Shown here: positions 28,129-33,163 of the stretch, piece by piece
Layout of the letters: every line of letters begins with the position of its first letter
How positions within the stretch are numbered: position 1 is the first letter of the stretch
Assembly (NCBI GenBank): GCA_902523675.1
Contig: CABZAL010000011.1
Location: 1 to 33,163 of the forward strand
DNA from: an uncultured Alphaproteobacteria bacterium
GTDB lineage: Bacteria > Pseudomonadota > Alphaproteobacteria > Methylaequorales > Methylaequoraceae
Length of the DNA: 33,163 nt
Reading direction: 5' to 3'
The notes under the pieces: model-generated
What the model saw: only the letters and a program-made list of their open reading frames with translations
Told to the model about the DNA's origin: nothing
Database searches by the model: none
Program-made: the position numbers and the translations under genes

Positions 28129-28838
28129 ATTTTTTTTAAAGTGATATCTGTAATTTTTTTGTAGTTTGCCAAAAGTTTTAGCTCATCTGGAGTCATACTA
28201 CAATTGTGATCGGGACCATAAGACTTTTTATCAATTGTAAAATGTTTTTCTATTATTGAAGCACCTCTAGATAATGCTATCATTGATGCTTCCACGCCAA
28301 CTGTATGGTCACTAAATCCATTATATTTTTTAAAATCAATTGTATTAAAATTAATTTTTTTAATTGCTGTTGGATAATCTGATATACAAAAAAGATAAAA
28401 AATCTTTTTACACGGTTGAAAGTTCGGTAATTTTTCTTTTTTCCAGAATCCTAACGAAACTATTACTGGCTTATTTTCATTAATAACATTTGAAATCAAA
28501 TTTGTATCTTCAATTGATCTAGAGGCAATTTTAAATCTTTTTACATTAATCTTTTTCAACCAATTAAATCTTTCAAGATCAAAAACAGATGCCATAAACT
28601 CTATTTTTACTTTGTCACATGTTTCTTTAATTTCATATAATTGCTTGAGTGATAATTCACATTTACAATTATAATCAAACCATTTATTGTTTTTTCTTTT
28701 GAATAATTTTTTTGCATTAAAAAGTTGAAATTTGGCAACATCACCACCATTTTCTTTCGCGGCATAAATTAATTCCTTGGCTTTAGATATATACCCGTCG
28801 TGATTTTGTCCAATTTCTACTATAATTTCACTTTTCAT
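28125..28838 (-). CDS. NeuB-family nonulosonate synthase-like protein, short form without SAF domain
   Basis: IIVEIGQNHDGYISKAKELI, VAKFQLF, RFKIASRSIEDT, NGFSDHTVGVEASMIALSRGASIIEKHFTIDKKSYGPDHNCSMTPDEL; stops at 237 aa. Confidence 0.9.
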   Translation of the reverse strand: MKSEIIVEIGQNHDGYISKAKELIYAAKENGGDVAKFQLFNAKKLFKRKNNKWFDYNCKCELSLKQLYEIKETCDKVKIEFMASVFDLERFNWLKKINVKRFKIASRSIEDTNLISNVINENKPVIVSLGFWKKEKLPNFQPCKKIFYLFCISDYPTAIKKINFNTIDFKKYNGFSDHTVGVEASMIALSRGASIIEKHFTIDKKSYGPDHNCSMTPDELKLLANYKKITDITLKKI

Positions 28839-30676
28839 AATTTATTTATTTCTAACCATTTATTTAATATTATTAAAGAGAAAATAGTGTGACCATTAAG
28901 TTTCTTTTGGTCATTAAGTAATTTTTTAATCTCATTAAAAAAATTCTTATTAAGTATATTCATTTTATTTAATCTTGAGCTTTTTGAAGCAAGTTCTTCA
29001 ACAAGATGAAACCAATCTTTTTTTAACCATAAATCGATAGGAACATTAAATCCGTGCTTGGGTCTTTGAATAACTTCTTCTCCAACAAGGTTTTTAAAAG
29101 CTTTTTTTAAAAGGACTTTTAAGCTTGAATTTTTAATTAAATTTGAAAATTTTAAATTTGAGGAAAATGCTAAAATTTTTTTGGATACAAATGGAGCTCT
29201 TCCTTCAATTGATGAAGACATTGTGAATCTATCAAGTTTTGTCATCATTTCGTTAGTTAGATAAAAGTCTCTATCATTTTTAATAAAATCGATTTTTTTA
29301 ACCTTTTTTAGGTTATTGAAATATCTTAACGAAGAAGAACATAACTCATAAAAGTCACTACTAAATATTTTTTGTTTATCTAAATCTGATGCATAATAAT
29401 GATATGCCCAAGCTCTCTTGTTTGGAGGATAAATATTTATATCAGAAATTCTCTTTGATAATTGAATTGAAGTACTTTGCATAGACACATCAGAAAACTG
29501 ATTATTTTTTCCACTGTTATCACTCAGATAATTATACCAAGAGTAACCTCCAAAAAGTTCATCTGCCCCATCACCGGATAGAAGAACTTTAACACCTCTG
29601 TTCTTGGCTTCCTTTGATATACTCATTATACCTAAACCAGAGGAAACTGCATAAGGTTGTCCAGAAAATCGCACAAAATCTTCAAGAAGATTTAAATAAT
29701 TTTGGGAATTAGCTTTTACAGAAAAATGCTTAATTCCTTTTTTTTCTGAAAAACTTTTGGCTAAACTACTTTCATCTAAACTTGAATTGCTATATGGGTC
29801 AGATTTATTTTCGAAGCTTACAGAAAATGTTTCTAAATTTGTTATTGTTTCATTAGCTATTGCTGTAATAATTGAACTATCTAATCCACCACTTAAAAAA
29901 CAACCCAACTTCACATCTGAAATTAGTCTTAGGTTTACTGAATCTTCGACAAGTTTCTTTGTAAAATCAACTAAATCATTTTTTTCTAAGTTTAAATTAA
30001 TAGAGTTAGCATAATCTTTGTTGAGTATTTTTTCAGTTTTTACTTTTCCGTTTCTAAAAGTTATCATTGACCCAACTGGGACTGCTTTAACTTCTCTAAA
30101 AATTGTTGAAGGCTCTGGAATCCATAAAAAAGTTGGTAAATCAAATATTCCTTGATAATTCAAATTAAGAGTTAGGTTTTGAATTTTTCTGAAGCTACTT
30201 AGTTGGGAAGAAAATATGAAAGTATTATTTTTCGAGAAGTAGAAAAGAGGTTTTTCTCCAACTAAATCTCTGGCTATGATGATTTGTTTTTTTTGTTTAT
30301 CCCATACAGAAATTGCATACATCCCGTCAATTAAAGAAAAACTTTTTTTGCCGTAACACTCAAAAAGATTAGCTAAAACTTCACCATCACAATTTGAATT
30401 AAATGAATAACCTTTTTTAAGCAGTTTATTCTTTAAATTTTTAAAATTATATATTTCGCCATTATAAAAAATAATAAAATTTCCATTATTACTTATAAAT
30501 GGTTGTGACCCATTTTGAAGATCATTGATTGACAATCTAACCATACCAGCTAAATAGTTGCCGTCGGTAAAAATTTTCAAATCATCAGGTCCACGATGAT
30601 TAAAATCTTTTAATATTTTCTCTAAAACATTTTTATAAGTTTGTTTTTGTGAAAAAATACCGGCAATACCGCACAT
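28835..30676 (-). CDS. asnB: Asparagine synthase (glutamine-hydrolysing)-family amidotransferase, copy 2
   Basis: MCGIAGIFSQ, NHRGPDD, FYNGEIYNF; PP-loop CFLSGGLDSS; SGDGADELFGGYSWY. Confidence 0.92.
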   Translation of the reverse strand: MCGIAGIFSQKQTYKNVLEKILKDFNHRGPDDLKIFTDGNYLAGMVRLSINDLQNGSQPFISNNGNFIIFYNGEIYNFKNLKNKLLKKGYSFNSNCDGEVLANLFECYGKKSFSLIDGMYAISVWDKQKKQIIIARDLVGEKPLFYFSKNNTFIFSSQLSSFRKIQNLTLNLNYQGIFDLPTFLWIPEPSTIFREVKAVPVGSMITFRNGKVKTEKILNKDYANSINLNLEKNDLVDFTKKLVEDSVNLRLISDVKLGCFLSGGLDSSIITAIANETITNLETFSVSFENKSDPYSNSSLDESSLAKSFSEKKGIKHFSVKANSQNYLNLLEDFVRFSGQPYAVSSGLGIMSISKEAKNRGVKVLLSGDGADELFGGYSWYNYLSDNSGKNNQFSDVSMQSTSIQLSKRISDINIYPPNKRAWAYHYYASDLDKQKIFSSDFYELCSSSLRYFNNLKKVKKIDFIKNDRDFYLTNEMMTKLDRFTMSSSIEGRAPFVSKKILAFSSNLKFSNLIKNSSLKVLLKKAFKNLVGEEVIQRPKHGFNVPIDLWLKKDWFHLVEELASKSSRLNKMNILNKNFFNEIKKLLNDQKKLNGHTIFSLIILNKWLEINKL

Positions 30677-31899
30677 TATTTATTAATTGTTTGGTTAAAA
30701 ATATCTTTGATTTGCTTTGCCATTATTTTTATATCCCTTAGTTTGATATCCCAAGAAACAGGCTGAAACTGAATGATTTCATTATTATGAATTCTTTCCA
30801 CAACTTCGCAAGTCAAGTTTTCGTAATAACTTCTGTAAAATTTCATTTTATCGTTACATCCAAAATCAAGGTTTTCGTTAAAAATGCTTAGTCTATAAAT
30901 AGGTTTTACATAACCTTGAGTTATGAGGATTCCTTTTTTTTGAATTAATGAACAAAATTTGTGGAGGCTTTTTTTTGAAGAATTTTTTACTTTACAGCTC
31001 CACATAAAGTAAACATGTCGACAGTTTTTTCTAACTTTAGGAACAATCAAATTTTCAACATCTAATAACTCTTCGCTAAGATAAGAACCTATATCCTCTG
31101 TTCGTTTTGTAAGAAAATCTACCCTTTTCAATTGTTCATTAGCAATTGTTGCCGAAATCTCAGGTAATCGAAAATTAAATCCTAGTATATTAGAGTTATT
31201 TTTTAGATTTAACGAATCAACGACATTTTCACCGTGATTCCTGATAAGACTTAACCTTGAAGCTAATTCCTTATTAGATGTTATACAAACTCCGCCCTCA
31301 CCACAGTGAATATGTTTATGTATATTCAAACTAAATACTCCAATATCTCCGACAGTTCCACACAACTTGTTGTTTTCATGAGCTAGGATTGACTGAGAAT
31401 TATCCTCAATTAAATAAATCCCCTTCTTTTTACAAAAAACTTTCAACCTTTCAAGTTCAGCTGGATGTCCAAACTGGTTTACAACAATAATGGCTTTAGT
31501 TCTACTTGTTGTTTTTCTAATAACATCTTCATAGTCTATATTAAAAAAATCTTCTTCTATATCACAAAAGATTGGAACAGCTCCATAAAAAATAGGTGCT
31601 ATTGCTGAAATCGACATTGAAAATGGTGAAACTATTACTTCATCACCACTTTTTAGATCGATTGCTCCCATTGAGGCAATTAGGCACGATGTTGCTGAAT
31701 TCATTGATACACTGTATTCTGTGTTAAATTTTTTACTCCAATTCTCCTCAAATTTTCTTATTTGTTTTCCGCCAAAAAACTCTGGCCTATTACTCCCGTA
31801 AAAACCTGACAGGGGGCTATCAGATTTTAAAAATCTCTCCACCGCTAAAAGTTCTTTTGGGCTAATACTATTAAATTTTTTTATTTTTGAAAAAGTCAT
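30676..31899 (-). CDS. DegT/DnrJ/EryC1/StrS PLP-dependent sugar aminotransferase
   Basis: NSATSCLIASMGAIDLKSGDEVIVSPFSMSISAIAPIFYGAVPIFCDIE, LIEDNSQSILA, GVFSLNIHKHIHCGEGGVCIT (PLP-lysine motif), ISATIANEQL. Confidence 0.92.
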   Translation of the reverse strand: MTFSKIKKFNSISPKELLAVERFLKSDSPLSGFYGSNRPEFFGGKQIRKFEENWSKKFNTEYSVSMNSATSCLIASMGAIDLKSGDEVIVSPFSMSISAIAPIFYGAVPIFCDIEEDFFNIDYEDVIRKTTSRTKAIIVVNQFGHPAELERLKVFCKKKGIYLIEDNSQSILAHENNKLCGTVGDIGVFSLNIHKHIHCGEGGVCITSNKELASRLSLIRNHGENVVDSLNLKNNSNILGFNFRLPEISATIANEQLKRVDFLTKRTEDIGSYLSEELLDVENLIVPKVRKNCRHVYFMWSCKVKNSSKKSLHKFCSLIQKKGILITQGYVKPIYRLSIFNENLDFGCNDKMKFYRSYYENLTCEVVERIHNNEIIQFQPVSWDIKLRDIKIMAKQIKDIFNQTINK

Positions 31900-33163
31900 A
31901 GAAAATAAATTTTTTTAAAGTTTGATATAGGATATTTTTTTTTTAATTCATAAATATATATAAGAATTTTTATTCTTGATACAAAGAAAAATAAAGGGAA
32001 AGTAAAAAGGTAAAAAAGTTTGTCAATAAATCCTATATTTTCCGACTTTTTGATGAACCAAGAAATTCTTGGTATCTCGCCTAAAAAAGGAAAAATTAAA
32101 AAAATAAAGTCTATTTTTCTTGAATCATATAATTCGTAATTACTAATTTTTAACTCAGTATAGAAAAAATTTGTAAGAAATAATTTCTCAGTCCATGGCA
32201 ACAAATATTTCCATCTTTCCGTAACATGTTTATTTGGTGATGAATAATCTTGACTCTGCTTTTTTAATTCATTGGATAAGATTTTACTTTTATTTGGATT
32301 GTAGTTAGAGTTATAGGCGCCGGTACCATTCCATTCCTTTCCCATCATTTTTATTTTATAATTGCTTGAATCCCAGTCTTGACAAAAATTAATATTTATT
32401 TTTTTACAGAATTTTTTTATTGTCTCTAAAAAATTTAAATTCAAATCCTCATTTTTAATAAAAATCCATTTGTCGTTAGAATTTTCATATTTTTTTAACA
32501 ATGAATAGAAAGCAATATATTGGTAGAATATAAAAAAATTTGCTGGTGAATCAAAACTTTTATACTTTTTAAGTAAAAGATTAAAGAATTTTTGGAAGAA
32601 ACTTGATATTTTATAATCATAGTTATTAATCATCTGTGAAATTAATTGATGTCTAGTAGAGGCAAATTGAGCTCGAGGATCTCTTTGAATACTAATAATA
32701 TAAAAATCAATGAAATCTTTTTTAACTAAATCTAAAATACTAAGATCAAAAGAGTCAAAGAGTCTTTCTTCTCTTAGAGAAACAGAGTCAATACAAAGAA
32801 TATAATTTACTTTTTCTGTATTCTTATTTATGCAAACTGCATAAAAAAAATAAAGCTGTTTTATGGCATCTGATCTTGCAATTGTCTTACTATTTCTATT
32901 CGCATATTCAATAAAATTTCTAAATTTTTTAGATGGAAAATCTATACTAGTATCTCCACCTATTTTTTTTATAAAAGACCTAGATGAATCATTTAAATCA
33001 TTATAAATATATTTAAAATAAGAATTTTTTTCTAGATAATCATAGAATTTACTTATACTCACACTGGTTTTTTTTCCTAAAAATCTCGTCCAATTTGAAT
33101 ACACATAGTGAACTAAGGGACAAACAATGATGTTTTCGTGGTTATCGAACAAACATTGAAAAA
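31896..33163 (-). CDS. Sulfotransferase-like protein; 5' end truncated by window edge
   Basis: FYIISIQRDPRAQFASTRHQ resembles the sulfotransferase 3'-phosphate-binding RDPRxxxxS motif; C-terminal ERWKYLLPWTEK. The track start at 33152 is a TTG, and the frame stays open upstream (…FQCLFDNHE) to the window edge. Confidence 0.55.
   Translation of the reverse strand, partial: FQCLFDNHENIIVCPLVHYVYSNWTRFLGKKTSVSISKFYDYLEKNSYFKYIYNDLNDSSRSFIKKIGGDTSIDFPSKKFRNFIEYANRNSKTIARSDAIKQLYFFYAVCINKNTEKVNYILCIDSVSLREERLFDSFDLSILDLVKKDFIDFYIISIQRDPRAQFASTRHQLISQMINNYDYKISSFFQKFFNLLLKKYKSFDSPANFFIFYQYIAFYSLLKKYENSNDKWIFIKNEDLNLNFLETIKKFCKKININFCQDWDSSNYKIKMMGKEWNGTGAYNSNYNPNKSKILSNELKKQSQDYSSPNKHVTERWKYLLPWTEKLFLTNFFYTELKISNYELYDSRKIDFIFLIFPFLGEIPRISWFIKKSENIGFIDKLFYLFTFPLFFFVSRIKILIYIYELKKKYPISNFKKIYFL

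Noticed and set aside
1-33163. CRISPR array, tRNA/rRNA, transposase or integrase
   Set aside because: Looked for regular direct repeats, RNA-gene-like GC-rich segments and recombinase motifs; none seen. Repetitive appearance comes from poly-A/T tracts.
1-33163. Assignment to SAR11/Pelagibacter hypervariable region
   Set aside because: AT richness and gene content would fit, but no taxonomic marker gene is present; not supportable from the window alone.

Overview
This is an AT-rich, almost entirely minus-strand surface-polysaccharide (O-antigen/capsule-type) biosynthesis locus from a low-GC bacterium. The taxon cannot be assigned from the window alone. Genes are tightly packed, many with 1-7 bp start/stop overlaps. 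Reading in the direction of transcription (high to low coordinates), I see three parts. (1) About 33.16-16.22 kb, a likely single long transcription unit: a sulfotransferase-like protein (5' end cut by the window), DegT aminotransferase, AsnB-type amidotransferase, a short NeuB-like synthase without a SAF domain, two tandem PseA/WbpG-like N-acetyl-sugar amidotransferases, an SpsF-like cytidylyltransferase, a Gfo/Idh oxidoreductase, a putative GT-B glycosyltransferase, a GT2 fused to a degenerate NeuA-like domain, a methyltransferase, an ABC exporter, a divergent formyltransferase-fold protein, an APS-kinase-like protein, an unknown 178-aa protein and an FkbM methyltransferase. (2) A 379-bp non-coding gap, then a canonical neuB-neuC-neuA nonulosonate cassette followed by a methyltransferase, glycosyltransferases, a capsule-synthesis-like protein and WecB. 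(3) A GT4, a bi-domain Zn-dehydrogenase/Gfo-Idh protein, a second AsnB, a lone plus-strand methyltransferase, another methyltransferase and a heparinase II/III-family protein (cut by the window). The strongest novelty candidate is the second nonulosonate-like module at 21.8-31.9 kb. It has an SpsC/E/F-like core, tandem amidotransferases, AsnB, a SAF-less NeuB, and a GT2 fused to a nucleotidyltransferase-like domain that has lost its signature motifs. I saw no rRNA, tRNA, CRISPR array, transposase or integrase.
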